Assembly: GCA_963707445.1 (NCBI GenBank) | Contig: CAVPPW010000013.1 | Location: 124,001-188,000 of the forward strand | Direction of reading: 5' to 3' | From: JALORV01 sp963707445 | Lineage (GTDB): Bacteria; Pseudomonadota; Gammaproteobacteria; Burkholderiales; Burkholderiaceae_F | DNA: 64,000 nucleotides | In this document: piece after piece, positions 8,404-17,857 of the stretch | How the letters are laid out: each line of letters begins with the position of its first letter | Position numbering within the stretch: position 1 is the stretch's first letter | Translations under genes and position numbers: made by a program | The notes under the pieces: generated by a model | Told to the model about the DNA's origin: nothing | Databases searched by the model: none | What the model saw: only the letters and a program-made list of their open reading frames with translations

Positions 8404-9408
8404 ATGACAAATGTCGCGGTGCTCGGCGCAGGCGCGTGGGGCACGGCGATCGCATGCGCGTTGGCAGCGCGCCATCGCGTCGTGCTGTACGCGCGCGATC
8501 CGCGGCAGGCTCAGGACATGCGGGACACCGGCGCCAACGAGCGCTACCTGCGCGGCGTGCGGCTGCCGCATGAACTGATCGTCGTTGATGACTTCGAGGC
8601 GGCGGTGCGTCATGCCGGTTCCGGACTGCTGGTCATCGCGACGCCGACACGTGCCCTTGGCGACATTTGCGCAAGGCTGGCCACGACTCGGACGCACGGT
8701 GCGATCGCGTGGCTCTGCAAGGGCTTCGAGGAGGAGCGCCATCTGCTGGGCCATGAAGTGGTAGAGCGCGTCTGGCCCGAGGCCATCGGGCGCAGCGGAC
8801 CGCTTTCGGGTCCGAGCTTCGCGCTCGAGGTCGCGCAGGGCTTGCCGACGGCGCTGACAGTGGCCGGCAGCGCCGAGTTTTGTGCGGCCGTGACGGCAAT
8901 ATTGCACGAGGGGCCGCTGCGGATCTATTCGTCCCCGGACGTCGTCGGTGTCGAGGTCGGCGGCACGGTGAAAAATGTGCTCGCGATCGCGACCGGTATC
9001 AGCGACGCGCTGAAGCTGGGACACAACGCGCGCGCAGCACTGATCACCCGCGGCCTGGCGGAAATGACCCGACTCGGGGTGGCACTCGGTGCGCGTCCCG
9101 ACACCTTCATGGGACTGACCGGCGTCGGCGACCTGATTCTCACCGCCACCGGCGACCTTTCGCGCAACCGACAAGTGGGCCTGGGACTGGGCCAGGGGCG
9201 CTCGATCGCAGATGTCGTCGATCAGCTGGGCCACGTGGCCGAAGGCGTGCGCTCGGCGCCGGCGGTGTTGGCCCGCGGCCGCGCGCTCAACGTGCAGATG
9301 CCGATCACCGAGGCCGTGTGCGCGGTGCTGGCCGGCGCGTCGACGCCGCGCGAGGCGCTCGAGAGCCTGCTGGCGCGCGATCCCAAGCCCGAAAGCGTGC
9401 TGTCGTGA
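8404..9408 (+). CDS. gpsA: Glycerol-3-phosphate dehydrogenase [NAD(P)+]
   Basis: Reduces dihydroxyacetone phosphate to sn-glycerol 3-phosphate for phospholipid synthesis. The N-terminal dinucleotide fold begins at once with GAGAWGTA (residues 8-15). The catalytic lysine lies in the VGGTVKNVLAIATG motif (about residue 187), and GLTGVGDLILT is present. At 334 residues it is full length. Its stop overlaps the GTG of the next gene by four bases, which suggests translational coupling. Confidence 0.96.
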   Translation: MTNVAVLGAGAWGTAIACALAARHRVVLYARDPRQAQDMRDTGANERYLRGVRLPHELIVVDDFEAAVRHAGSGLLVIATPTRALGDICARLATTRTHGAIAWLCKGFEEERHLLGHEVVERVWPEAIGRSGPLSGPSFALEVAQGLPTALTVAGSAEFCAAVTAILHEGPLRIYSSPDVVGVEVGGTVKNVLAIATGISDALKLGHNARAALITRGLAEMTRLGVALGARPDTFMGLTGVGDLILTATGDLSRNRQVGLGLGQGRSIADVVDQLGHVAEGVRSAPAVLARGRALNVQMPITEAVCAVLAGASTPREALESLLARDPKPESVLS

Positions 9409-10001
9409 GCTTCGCCGCGTTGAGCATCTTCTGCGGATCGCAGTCAGGCGCCCGCCCGGAATACCTGGCCGCCGCGCGCGAACTCGCGCAGGTGCTCGCG
9501 GGTCGCGGGCTGACGGCGGTCTATGGTGGCGGCCATGTCGGCATGATGGGCGCGCTCGCCGACGAGATGCTCGCGCACGGCGGCAATGTCGTCGGCATCA
9601 TCCCGCGGCACCTGATGCGGCCCGAGGTTGCGCACCGCGGCCTCACCGAGCTGCAGGTCGTCGAGTCGATGCATCAGCGCAAGCGCGCGATGGCCGACCG
9701 CAGCGATGCGTTCATCGTGCTGCCGGGCGGCTACGGCACGCTCGAAGAAATGTTCGAGATGGTTACCTGGCTGCAGCTGCAACTGCAGTCGAAACCGGTC
9801 GGCATCCTCAACATCGAGGGCTACTTCGATCATCTGCTCCAGTTCCTGCGGCATGCGGCGCAGGAGGAGTTCATCCGGCCGGAGCACTGGGATCTGCTTA
9901 TCGTCGACCACACGCCGGAGCTGCTGATCGACCGGCTCGAGTTGCATGCACGCCAGATGGGCCGCACGCATCCGGCATCGGTGAGCTCGCGGCACAGCTG
10001 A
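9405..10001 (+). CDS. LOG-family protein (TIGR00730, nucleotide 5'-monophosphate phosphoribohydrolase type)
   Basis: A 198-residue Rossmann-fold protein of the Lonely Guy family, whose members cleave the N-glycosidic bond of nucleoside 5'-monophosphates. The diagnostic PGGYGTLEE motif is at about residues 109-117, preceded by MHQRKRAM. The N-terminal CGSQSG and YGGGHVGMMG motifs bind phosphate. The start is GTG at 9405, overlapping the gpsA stop; the frame is open further upstream but that part is gpsA in another register. The physiological substrate is not known from sequence. Confidence 0.9.
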   Translation: MSFAALSIFCGSQSGARPEYLAAARELAQVLAGRGLTAVYGGGHVGMMGALADEMLAHGGNVVGIIPRHLMRPEVAHRGLTELQVVESMHQRKRAMADRSDAFIVLPGGYGTLEEMFEMVTWLQLQLQSKPVGILNIEGYFDHLLQFLRHAAQEEFIRPEHWDLLIVDHTPELLIDRLELHARQMGRTHPASVSSRHS

Positions 10002-10008
10002 TCGGTCG

Positions 10009-10481
10009 CTATCGCCCGCCAGCGAAATCGAGCTGGCGCCACGCCTCATAGACGACGATCGCGACCGCATTCGACAGGTTGAGGCTGCGGTTGCCCGGTC
10101 GCATCGGCAGGCGCAGCCGATGCGCTCGCGTCGAAGCGGTCTCGCACCGACGGATCGAGTCCGCGCGATTCGCTGCCGAAGACCAGCCAGTCGCCCGCCG
10201 CGTAGGCCAGTCGCCGTGTACGGCCGAGCGCCATGCGTCGTGCAGCAGAACAGGCGCGACGGCGGTGGGGCTTCCTGTCGCAAGAGTGCCTCGAAGTCAT
10301 CGTGCAGCCGGACCTCGGCGTACTCGTGATAATCGAGACCGGCGCGCCGCAGCTGCTTGTCCGTGAGGTCGAAGCCGAGCGGCTGCACCAGGTGCAGCCG
10401 CGAGCCGCTGTTCGCGCACAAGCGGATGACGTTGCCGGCATTCGGCGGAATTTCCGGGGCGACCAGCACCACGTTGAACAT
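10009..10481 (-). CDS. trmL: tRNA (cytidine(34)-2'-O)-methyltransferase TrmL (two apparent frameshifts)
   Basis: A SPOUT-class enzyme that methylates the wobble ribose of tRNA-Leu. The start reads MFNVVLVAPEIPPNAGNVIRLC. The middle (WLVFGSESRGLDPSV) and the end (RLRLPMRPGNRSLNLSNAVA, then VVYEAWRQLDFAGGR and stop) are in two other frames. Removing one G of the GG at 10214-10215 and one base near 10118-10130 gives a single 156-residue protein of the usual length. I regard the breaks as sequence errors. It converges with the LOG gene, with seven bases between stops. Confidence 0.88.
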
Positions 10482-10491
10482 CGTGACCCTG

Positions 10492-11190
10492 TCAGGGTGT
10501 CCTGGCCACCACCAGATTCTCGACGCGTACAGCGCCCGCGGCCTTCAGCACGCGCGCGATTTCGTCGAGCGTCGAGCCGGTCGTCATCACATCATCGACG
10601 ACGACGACGCGACGTCCGCCGAGGTCGGCTTTCACGCCGAACGCGCCGCGCACATTGCGCTGGCGGGCATCGCGCGCCAGCGACTGCTGCGGCGGCGTGT
10701 GCCGCACCCGCCACAGCACATCCTCGCCCAGTGGCAGGTCGGCGAGGCGCGCGTAAGACCGCGCGATCTCGCGCGACTGGTTGAAACCCCGCTCGCTCTC
10801 GCGCTCGAATGACAGCGGCACCGCGATGACGAGGTCGTCAGGCCCGCGGCCTGCATCGCGTGCGGCCAGCAGGCGGGCAAAGCAGCCGGCGAGATCGATA
10901 CGGCCGCCGAACTTCAGCGCGGCGATCATGCCGTCCACCGGGGCCCGATAGTCCGCGAGTGCGGTCGTGCCGTCGAAATGCGGTGGATGCGCCAGGCAGG
11001 CCCCGCATACCGGCGCGTCCGAGACGATGCGTTCTGCGCAAACGCTGCATCGGAACGCGTCGGCCGGAAAGAAGTCGGCCGCGCAGCCGGCGCAGATCGG
11101 TGCCCCCGGCTCGACCGCGCATACCGACGCAGCGCCGCCATCCGAGGCCGGCGCTCGTTGCTTTGACTCGTTTTGCGAGCGCCTCGGCAT
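10492..11190 (-). CDS. comF: ComF-family phosphoribosyltransferase-like protein
   Basis: A 232-residue double-zinc-ribbon protein. Cysteine pairs (ICAGC, RCSVC, VCGAC) occupy residues about 30-70, and the C-terminal half carries a PRPP-binding motif VVVVDDVMTTGST (about 195-207). Homologues are needed for DNA uptake (ComF) or, as GntX, in other processes. It ends ten bases before the trmL start on the same strand, so the two may be co-transcribed. It diverges from the methyltransferase gene. Whether this organism is naturally competent cannot be judged here. Confidence 0.85.
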   Translation of the reverse strand: MPRRSQNESKQRAPASDGGAASVCAVEPGAPICAGCAADFFPADAFRCSVCAERIVSDAPVCGACLAHPPHFDGTTALADYRAPVDGMIAALKFGGRIDLAGCFARLLAARDAGRGPDDLVIAVPLSFERESERGFNQSREIARSYARLADLPLGEDVLWRVRHTPPQQSLARDARQRNVRGAFGVKADLGGRRVVVVDDVMTTGSTLDEIARVLKAAGAVRVENLVVARTP

Positions 11191-11311
11191 GCAGGGAGCT
11201 TAGCGGCGCTCGGTCGCAGCGAGCACCGGACGAGGCGAGAGATCGCGCGTTTCACCGGGTCGCGGCGCTGCAGGCCCCGATGAATTCGCCACACCTATAC
11301 TGGCCCGCAGC

Positions 11312-12246
11312 ATGCTTTCGTCTTCCGAATCCGATCTGCGGTCCGGTGCCCAGTCGCGGCTGGCGGCCCGGGTCGAAACGGTCGCGCGTCAGTTCGACCA
11401 TCGCTGCGGTCGGCTCGGCTCGCACGACGCGCTGCTGCGGGAATCTGCGCGACGCATGCTCGACCGGCTCGACTACATCCGGCTTGCGCCACGACGGATT
11501 CTCGACGTCGGTTGCGGGCTCGGGCGCTCCCGCGCAGGGTCTGCTGGAGCGCTACCGGGCTGCGTCATGGACCGGCATCGAACTGTCCGAGTCGCTCGCG
11601 CGCGCGGGACGAAAGGAGCAGCGCCGCGGCCTGGGCATCGCGCGACTCTGGCGCGAAATGCCGCGCTGGATCGTGGCCGACGGCGCGCGGCTGCCGGTCG
11701 CGGACGACAGCGTTGATCTCGTCTTTTCGAACCTGATGCTGCATTGGCATCCGGCGCCGCATCTCGTGCTCCCGGAGTGGAAGCGCGTGCTGCGGGTCGA
11801 CGGCCTGCTGATGTTCAGCTGCTTCGGGCCCGACACTCTGGTTGAACTGCGGACCGCGGTGGCGGCGACCTTGCCTCGCGCCTCGCCGATGCCCTTCGTC
11901 GACATGCACGATTTCGGCGACATGATGGTCGCGAGTGGCTTTGCGACGCCGGTGATGGACGTCGAACGCCTGACACTGACTTTCGCCAGCGCGACCGCAG
12001 CTGCTGGCCGAGGTGCGGGCGCTGGGCGGCAATCCGCGCGATGATCGCCCGGCGGCGTTGCCTTCGGGACGTCAGGCGAGGAGCTTGCTCCGGGCGCTGG
12101 ACGCGCAGCGCAACGCCGAGGGCCGCATTCCGCTGACCTTCGAGATTGCGTACGGTCATGCATGGAAACCCGCGGCTCGAGGTTCGCGCGTCAGTACTGT
12201 GAGCCTCGAGCGGCTACACGAGCGCGTCTCGCACGAAAGGAAGTAA
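11312..12246 (+). CDS. bioC: BioC-like SAM-dependent methyltransferase (two apparent frameshifts)
   Basis: A class I methyltransferase; the best family match is malonyl-ACP O-methyltransferase, which starts pimelate synthesis for biotin. It has an N-terminal RQFDHR and ILDVGCGLG (SAM motif I), then LARLPVADDSVDLVFSNLMLHW-like motifs (ARLPVADDSVDL, FSNLMLHW), FSCFGPDTL and FVDMHDFGD. These sit in three frames. Dropping one G at 11522-11524 and one C at 11995-11996 joins them into 310 residues. No other biotin gene is in the window, so the specific role is inferred; a general methyltransferase remains possible. Confidence 0.75.
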
Positions 12247-12319
12247 CTCAGCCAGTAAGTGCCGATCACCTGCCGCTCCGGCCTTCCTTCGGCGGCGCGG
12301 CGAACCCACCGGAGGAAAG

Positions 12320-12815
12320 ATGAGCCTGATCTCGTTCATGAAGGAAGCAGGGGAAAAGCTGTTCGGCAAGAAGGTCCAGGAGACCTACGCGGCGCCCGCC
12401 AAGGCGGATTCGGCCGCGCTCGACGCGGCCAATCGCGAGGCGGCGACCGCGATCGAGAACCATATCAACACGCTCGGACTGACGATCACGGCGCTGACGG
12501 TGACCTTCGACGGCGCCACTGCGCGTCGCCAAGGTTTACGGGGTGGCCAAGGACCAGGCGACCAAGGAAAAGGCAATCCTCGCGGCCGGCAATGTGCATG
12601 GTGTCAGCGGTGTCGAGGACAACATGACCGTCGATCTTTCGCAGCCGGCCGCCAAGTTCTATACGGTAGTCAAGGGCGACACGCTGTCGAAGATCGCCAA
12701 GGAGTTCTACGGCAACGCCAACGACTACATGAAGATCTTCGAGGCGAACAAGCCGATGCTGACTCATCCGGACAAGATCTACCCTGGGCAAAACCTGCGC
12801 ATCCCGGCCGAATAG
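12320..12815 (+). CDS. kbp: BON-LysM protein Kbp/YgaU (apparent frameshift)
   Basis: Homologue of the E. coli cytoplasmic potassium-binding protein Kbp. The N-terminus (MSLISFMKEAGEKLFGK) and the C-terminal LysM domain (FYTVVKGDTLSKIAKEFYG to YPGQNLRIPAE) align closely with it; a BON domain lies between. The frame breaks at the CC of 12529-12530; removing one C gives 164 residues. A good GGAGGAAAG ribosome site precedes ATG 12320. It may tie to the potassium-transport genes later in the window, but that is only inference. Confidence 0.88.
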
Positions 12816-12877
12816 CGCGCGCCGCGGATTGCCTCGCGCAGGAGGCATCGCCGACCGCTTTGGCAACGTGGTTTGCC

Positions 12878-12883
12878 TATAAT
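12878..12883 (+). promoter_or_regulatory. Candidate -10 box of the cox locus or of a small RNA
   Basis: TATAAT in the context TTGCCTATAATCC. A TTGGCA lies at 12860-12865, but the spacer is only 12 bp, so the -35 is uncertain. Transcription would begin near 12890, about 80 bases before the hairpin at 12968. Confidence 0.45.
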
Positions 12884-12967
12884 CCGGCAGTTTTGCGCGA
12901 CCCGGTCGACGCGAATGTGCGCAGCGCGTGGCCGCTCCATCGATCTGGTTGATCAAGCGGAACCGTT

Positions 12968-12997
12968 AGACCAGCCCGAGGCAGCTTGCGCTGGTCT
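12968..12997 (+). terminator. Hairpin with T-rich tail upstream of coxB (terminator or attenuator)
   Basis: AGACCAGC pairs with GCTGGTCT over 8 bp; the 14-base loop can itself pair partly. TTTGTTT follows directly. With the upstream -10 this could end a transcript of about 110 nt or act as an attenuator in the cox leader. It could also belong to readthrough from kbp. Confidence 0.5.
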
Positions 12998-13164
12998 TTG
13001 TTTCGTTCGCGGCCGTTGCATTTGCCTTCGGAATTGCGTTTGCGGCGCACGGCCTCTGACAGCAGGCACGCTGAGCTGGCTACGAGACCAGGGAGGCGCT
13101 CGCGGCGGCCGCGCGGACCGGCGGGTGAGGCATTCGAAATCCGTTTAGCGGACAGGTAACAGTC

Positions 13165-14292
13165 ATGACAGGTTTCTCTCGATTCACGGTCGTGCGCACG
13201 GTGCTCGCGGCGCTGTTGTCCGGGGTCGGCGGCGCGGCCCTCGCCGTGCAGAGCCGGTACAACCTGGCGCCGCCGATGACACGGGTCGCGAACGAGGTCT
13301 ATAGCCTGCACAACATGATGCTGCTGATCTGCACGGTCATTTTCATCGCCGTGTTCAGCGTCATGTTCTATTCGATCTGGAAGCACCGGAAGTCGAAGGG
13401 TGCGGTCGCGGCCAACTGGCACGAGAGCACCACCGTCGAGGTCATCTGGACTGTCATCCCCTTCATCATCATCCTCGTGATGGCGCTGCCGGCGACGCGC
13501 ACGGTCGTCGCGATGAAGGACACGAGCAACGCCGATCTCACGATCAAGGTCACCGGCTATCAGTGGAAATGGGGCTACGACTACCTGCGCGGCGAGGGCG
13601 AGGGCATCTCCTTCCTGTCGCAGCTGGCCACGCCTGTTGCGCAGATCGAGAACCGCGAGCCGAAGAGCGCGACCTACTTGCTCGAGGTCGACAACCCGCT
13701 CGTGGTTCCGGTGAACAAGAAGGTTCGCGTCATCTTGACGGCAAGCGACGTGATCCACGCGTGGTGGGTTCCCGCTTTTGCGGTCAAGCAGGACGCGATT
13801 CCGGGATTCGCCCGCGATATCTGGTTCCGGGCCGACAAGATCGGCACCTTCCGCGGCCAGTGCGCGGAACTGTGCGGCAAGGACCACGCGTTCATGCCGA
13901 TCGTGGTCAACGTGGTCTCCGCGGAGGATTACGCCAAGTGGGTCGCCGAAAGGCGCACGCAGATGGCTGCGCTGGCCGACGATCCGGGCAAGACCTGGAC
14001 GCACGCGGACCTGATGGCACGCGGCGCCAAGGTCTATCAGGCCAACTGTCAGGTGTGCCACCAGCCGACCGGTCAGGGCGTGCCGGGCACGTTCCCGGCG
14101 TTGGCCGGCAGCAAGGTCGTCGCCAACACCCCCGAACAGATCGCGCTGCTGCTGAACGGCCGTAACGCGATGCCCTCATGGAAGGGGCTGTCGGACGTGG
14201 AACTGGCCGCCGTTGCGACCTACACGAAGAACTCGTGGGGCAACAGCGCAGGCGACGTCCAGCCGGCGGAGTTCAAGGCGGCGCGCAAGTAG
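13165..14292 (+). CDS. coxB: Cytochrome c oxidase subunit II with fused cytochrome c domain
   Basis: Carries the CuA centre that receives electrons for the terminal oxidase. The 375-residue protein has a signal segment (about 1-28), two transmembrane helices (about 48-72 and 92-112), a cupredoxin domain with the CuA ligands in CAELCGKDHAFM, and a C-terminal c-type haem domain with CQVCH near residue 295. That fusion marks a caa3-type subunit II. It heads the coxBAC cluster, 33 bp before coxA. No frameshift. Confidence 0.95.
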   Translation: MTGFSRFTVVRTVLAALLSGVGGAALAVQSRYNLAPPMTRVANEVYSLHNMMLLICTVIFIAVFSVMFYSIWKHRKSKGAVAANWHESTTVEVIWTVIPFIIILVMALPATRTVVAMKDTSNADLTIKVTGYQWKWGYDYLRGEGEGISFLSQLATPVAQIENREPKSATYLLEVDNPLVVPVNKKVRVILTASDVIHAWWVPAFAVKQDAIPGFARDIWFRADKIGTFRGQCAELCGKDHAFMPIVVNVVSAEDYAKWVAERRTQMAALADDPGKTWTHADLMARGAKVYQANCQVCHQPTGQGVPGTFPALAGSKVVANTPEQIALLLNGRNAMPSWKGLSDVELAAVATYTKNSWGNSAGDVQPAEFKAARK

Positions 14293-14325
14293 ACGCCCGC
14301 GGTCAAGAATCGATCAGGAGCAGCA

Positions 14326-15919
14326 ATGAGCGCAGTCGTTCACTCTCCGACGGCCGGCCACGCCGATCATGCCCACGATCACCCTCATGGGTGGCGGCGG
14401 TGGCTGTTCGCGACGAATCACAAGGACATCGGCACGATGTACCTGTGGTTCAGCATGACGATGTTCCTCTTTGGCGGTGTGCTGGCTCTCGGCATCCGGT
14501 TGGAACTGTTCCAGCCGGGCCTGCAGTTCTGGAAGCCGGAATTCTTCAACCAGCTGACGACGATGCACGGCGTCATCATGGTGTTCGGCGCGATCATGCC
14601 GGCGTTCGTCGGTTTCGCGAACTGGATGATTCCGCTGCAGATCGGCGCGCCGGACATGGCGTTCGCGCGCATGAACAACTTCAGCTTCTGGCTGCTGCCG
14701 CCCGCGGCGCTGCTGATCGTCATTTCGTTCTTCGTACCGGGCGGTGCGACCGCCGCCGGCTGGACGCTCTACGCGCCGCTGACGGTGCAGATGGGCCCGG
14801 GCATGGACCTCGCGATCTTCGCGCTGCACATCCTCGGCGCGTCGTCGATCATGGGTTCGATCAACATCATCACGACGATCCTGAACATGCGCGCGCCCGG
14901 CATGACGCTGATGCGGATGCCGATGTTCGTCTGGACCTGGCTCATCACCGCGTACCTGCTGATCGCGGTGATGCCGGTGCTGGCGGGGGCGATCACGATG
15001 ACGCTGACCGACCGGCACTTCGGCACCTCGTTCTTCAACGCGGCCGGCGGCGGTGACCCGGTGATGTACCAGCACATCTTCTGGTTCTTCGGGCACCCGG
15101 AGGTGTACATCATGATCCTGCCCGCGTTCGGCATCGTCAGCCAGATCATCCCGGTGTTCTCGCGCAAGCCGCTGTTCGGCTATGCGTCGATGGTCTACGC
15201 GACGGCCTCAATCGCGATCCTCAGCTTCATCGTCTGGGCGCATCACATGTTCACGACCGGGATGCCGCTGACCGGTCAGCTCTTCTTCATGTACGCGACG
15301 ATGCTGATATCGGTCCCGACCGGAGTGAAGGTCTTCAACTGGGTCGCGACGATGTACAAGGGCTCGATGACCTTCGAGACGCCGATGCTGTTCGCCGTGG
15401 GATTCATCTTCGTGTTCACGATGGGCGGATTCACCGGGCTGATCCTGGCGATGGCACCGATCGACATCCAGCTGCAGGACAGCTACTACGTGGTCGCGCA
15501 CTTCCACTACGTGCTGGTGGCTGGATCGCTGTTCGCGCTGTTCGCGGGCACTTATTACTGGCTGCCGAAGTGGACCGGCCACATGTACGACGAGAAGATC
15601 GGCAAGTGGCATTTCTGGCTGTCGGTGATCTTCTTCAACGTCACGTTCTTCCCGATGCACTTTCTCGGCCTCGCAGGTATGCCGCGCCGCTATGCCGACT
15701 ATCCGCTGCAGTTTGCCGATTTCAACTTCGTCGCATCGCTCGGCGCCTTCGGATTCGGACTGACGCAGCTGCTGTTCGTGTACGCCGTCATCAAGTGCAT
15801 CAGGGGCGGCCCAAAGGCTGCCGCTAACACCTGGGGCGCGGAAGACGGCGGGCTCGAATGGACCGTGCCGTCGCCGGCGCCATTTCCACACGTTCGAGCA
15901 TCCGCCGGTCGTCAAGTAG
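14326..15919 (+). CDS. coxA: Cytochrome c oxidase subunit I (one surplus base near the 3' end)
   Basis: The haem-copper catalytic subunit with twelve transmembrane helices. Key ligand motifs are visible: FGHPEVYI with the CuB histidine and cross-linked tyrosine, WAHHMFTTG, and VVAHFHYVL for the haem histidines. The frame stays open to 16050, but the natural C-terminus (FHTFEHPPVVK, stop at 15917-15919) is restored by removing one C from the CC at 15886-15887. That gives 530 residues. Without the correction coxA appears fused to the following small protein. Confidence 0.95.
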
Positions 15920-15921
15920 GA

Positions 15922-16050
15922 ATGGCAGCCGCGATGGACTCCGAGGCCGAACGACGCCGGCGGAACCGCCGGACCGCGCTGATCCTGGCGTCCATCGCGC
16001 TCGTCTTCTTCATCGGCGTCGTTGCACGGCACTGGCTCTTTGGCGGCTGA
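15922..16050 (+). CDS. Cytochrome oxidase small assembly protein
   Basis: A 42-residue single-pass membrane protein with a basic N-terminus rich in arginine (RRRRNRR) and one helix, ALILASIALVFFIGVVA. Short proteins with this exact layout sit between coxA and ctaG in many Betaproteobacteria and are annotated as oxidase assembly proteins. ATG at 15922 lies two bases after the corrected coxA stop; ATG at 15934 is an alternative. The function rests on context. Confidence 0.75.
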   Translation: MAAAMDSEAERRRRNRRTALILASIALVFFIGVVARHWLFGG

Positions 16051-16062
16051 GGTGCAGCGGCG

Positions 16063-16659
16063 ATGAGTCGAGGACGATACGACACCGGCGGGAGCGGCAG
16101 CGAGCAGCAATCGCTCGATCCTGCGCAAGCTCGTCATCGTTTCTGTGCTGATGTTCGGCTTCGGCTGGGCGCTGGTGCCGCTATACCGGAAAGATCTGCG
16201 AGGTCACCGGCATCAATGTCGTGACGCTGCGCGATGCCGACGCCGGCAGCGCGGCGCGCAATACGCAGGTCGACCTGTCCCGCACGGTCACGGTGGAGTT
16301 CGATGCGAACACGCGCGGCGCGTGGAGTTTCCGGCCTCATGTGAGCCACCTACAGGTCCACCCGGGCGAACTGGTCCAGGTGACCTACGATCTCGTCAAC
16401 CTGCAGGACCGCAGTGTGGCTGGCCAGGCGATCCCGAGCTACGCGCCGCTGCAGTCGGCGCAGCACTTTCCGCAAACTCGAGTGCTTCTGCTTTACGCAA
16501 CAGACGCTGGCGGCCGGCGAAACGCGGCGGTTTCCGGTCGTGTTCTTCATCGATCCGACACTGCCGGCTGATGTGCGGACGATCACTCTGTCGTACACAT
16601 TTTTCGAGGTGGCGGGCGCAGTCGCTGATCCCGGGCCGCGGTCCCGGCCAAACGGCTGA
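16063..16659 (+). CDS. ctaG: Cytochrome c oxidase assembly protein CtaG/Cox11 (three apparent frameshifts)
   Basis: An inner-membrane copper chaperone that delivers CuB to subunit I. One N-terminal helix (VIVSVLMFGFGWALVPLYRK) is followed by a periplasmic immunoglobulin-like domain. The copper-binding pair is present as ECFCF once frames are joined. Surplus bases lie between 16066 and 16115, in AAA at 16190-16192 and in TTT at 16467-16469; the corrected protein has 197 residues. The start ATG 16063 is provisional because the first break falls in the N-terminus. Confidence 0.87.
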
Positions 16660-16661
16660 CA

Positions 16662-16916
16662 ATGACGACGGGCCGGGGTGATCGCAATGACCAGGATGGT
16701 GCGCAGGCGGAGCGTGCCGTGCAGCCAACTCGTCGCGCGAGCTTCCTGCAGACGATGCGGGCGGTTGCATGGTCGTTCTTCGGCGTACGCAAGCAGTCGG
16801 GATATGAGCAGGATGCGCAACAGCTGAATCCGGTCCACGTGATCATTGCGGGCATCATTGCAGCGGTGATCTTCGTGATCGTGCTGCTGCTGGTGGTCAG
16901 AATCGTGGTGAGTTGA
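16662..16916 (+). CDS. DUF2970 membrane protein
   Basis: An 84-residue protein with a polar N-terminal third and one C-terminal transmembrane helix (about residues 60-82). The FLQTMRAVAWSFFGVRKQSGYEQD segment type (SFFGVRK core) is the DUF2970 signature. It lies two bases after ctaG and 20 bases before coxC, a position it holds in many Burkholderiales cox operons. No biochemical role is established. Confidence 0.82.
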   Translation: MTTGRGDRNDQDGAQAERAVQPTRRASFLQTMRAVAWSFFGVRKQSGYEQDAQQLNPVHVIIAGIIAAVIFVIVLLLVVRIVVS

Positions 16917-16936
16917 GATAGGAGAGGGGCGGGAAA

Positions 16937-17800
16937 ATGGCCAATACTCACGGGACGACAGCGCCGGACTACTACGTGCCGTCGCCGTCGCGGTGGCCGA
17001 TGGTCGGCATGATCGCGATGGCCTTCGTCGGCGTCGGCGCAGGGCTCGTGGTCAATCACGCCAGCCTGGGCTTCGTCCCGCTCGCGATCGGACTTGCGAT
17101 CCTGGCCTACATGATGTTCGGCTGGTTCTCGACGGTCTCGAGCGAATCCGAACATGGCAGGTACAACCGCAAGGTCGACGCCTCCTTCCGGTGGGGCATG
17201 GGCTGGTTCATCTTTTCCGAGGTGATGTTCTTCGCCTCCTTTTTTGGCGCGCTGTTTTATGCGCGGATCGTCACGGCGCCGATGCTCGGGGATTTCGACC
17301 ACAAGCTGCTGTGGCCGGACTTCAGCCCGGCGTGGCCGCACAACGGGCCGGCGGGCATCGTCGATGCGTTCACCAAAATTGGACCGTTCTGGCTGCCGAC
17401 GATCAATACGGCATTGCTGCTCACGTCCGGCGTCACGCTCACCGTCTCGCATCATGCGTTGCGGTCGAACCATCGGAAGAGCGCGATCGTCTGGCTGGCG
17501 TTGACGGTGCTGCTGGGTGTCACCTTCCTCGGCGTGCAGATCTCGGAATATGGCCATGCGTATTCGGAGCTGAACCTGCGGCTGTCGTCGGGGATCTTCG
17601 GCTCGACGTTCTTCATGCTGACGGGATTCCACGGCTTCCATGTCTTCGTCGGCGCGGTCATGCTGAGCGTCGTGCTGCTGCGGCTGATAAATGGTCATTT
17701 CAAGCCCGAACAGCACTTCGCGTTCGAAGGCGCAGCCTGGTACTGGCACTTCGTCGACGTCGTGTGGATCGGGCTTTACATCGTGGTCTACTGGTTGTAG
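16937..17800 (+). CDS. coxC: Cytochrome c oxidase subunit III
   Basis: The third core subunit of the aa3/caa3 oxidase, with seven predicted transmembrane helices. The family motifs FFASFFGALFYAR, TGFHGFHVFVGA and the C-terminal WYWHFVDVVWIGLYIVVYWL are present. It has 287 residues and no frameshift. A GGAGAGG ribosome site precedes ATG 16937. It is the last gene before the terminator at 17820. Confidence 0.96.
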   Translation: MANTHGTTAPDYYVPSPSRWPMVGMIAMAFVGVGAGLVVNHASLGFVPLAIGLAILAYMMFGWFSTVSSESEHGRYNRKVDASFRWGMGWFIFSEVMFFASFFGALFYARIVTAPMLGDFDHKLLWPDFSPAWPHNGPAGIVDAFTKIGPFWLPTINTALLLTSGVTLTVSHHALRSNHRKSAIVWLALTVLLGVTFLGVQISEYGHAYSELNLRLSSGIFGSTFFMLTGFHGFHVFVGAVMLSVVLLRLINGHFKPEQHFAFEGAAWYWHFVDVVWIGLYIVVYWL

Positions 17801-17819
17801 CGGCGGACGGTTGGCGACA

Positions 17820-17847
17820 GCGGCGCCTGCGGGCGCCGCAGCTTTTT
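17820..17847 (+). terminator. Rho-independent terminator of the coxBAC unit
   Basis: An 8-bp GC stem (GCGGCGCC / GGCGCCGC), a 4-base loop and a run of five T at 17843-17847, 20 bp after the coxC stop. Confidence 0.85.
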
Positions 17848-17857
17848 CTGCCAACAC

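Larger units (their letters stand above)
12816..13164 (+). other. Intergenic region upstream of coxB, no gene recognised
   Basis: This 349-bp gap is the longest in the window. It holds a TATAAT box at 12878-12883 and an 8-bp hairpin at 12968-12997 followed by a T-rich tail. Small open frames are present but none resembles a known protein. The last 30 bases lead into the coxB ATG. Confidence 0.6.

Noticed and set aside
12877..14061. 394-codon minus-strand open frame opposite coxB
   Set aside because: Low-complexity Arg/Asp/His-rich translation with no domain; coxB on the other strand is unmistakable.
16583..17857. 424-codon minus-strand open frame opposite DUF2970 and coxC
   Set aside because: Antisense shadow of well-conserved oxidase genes, with no motif of its own.
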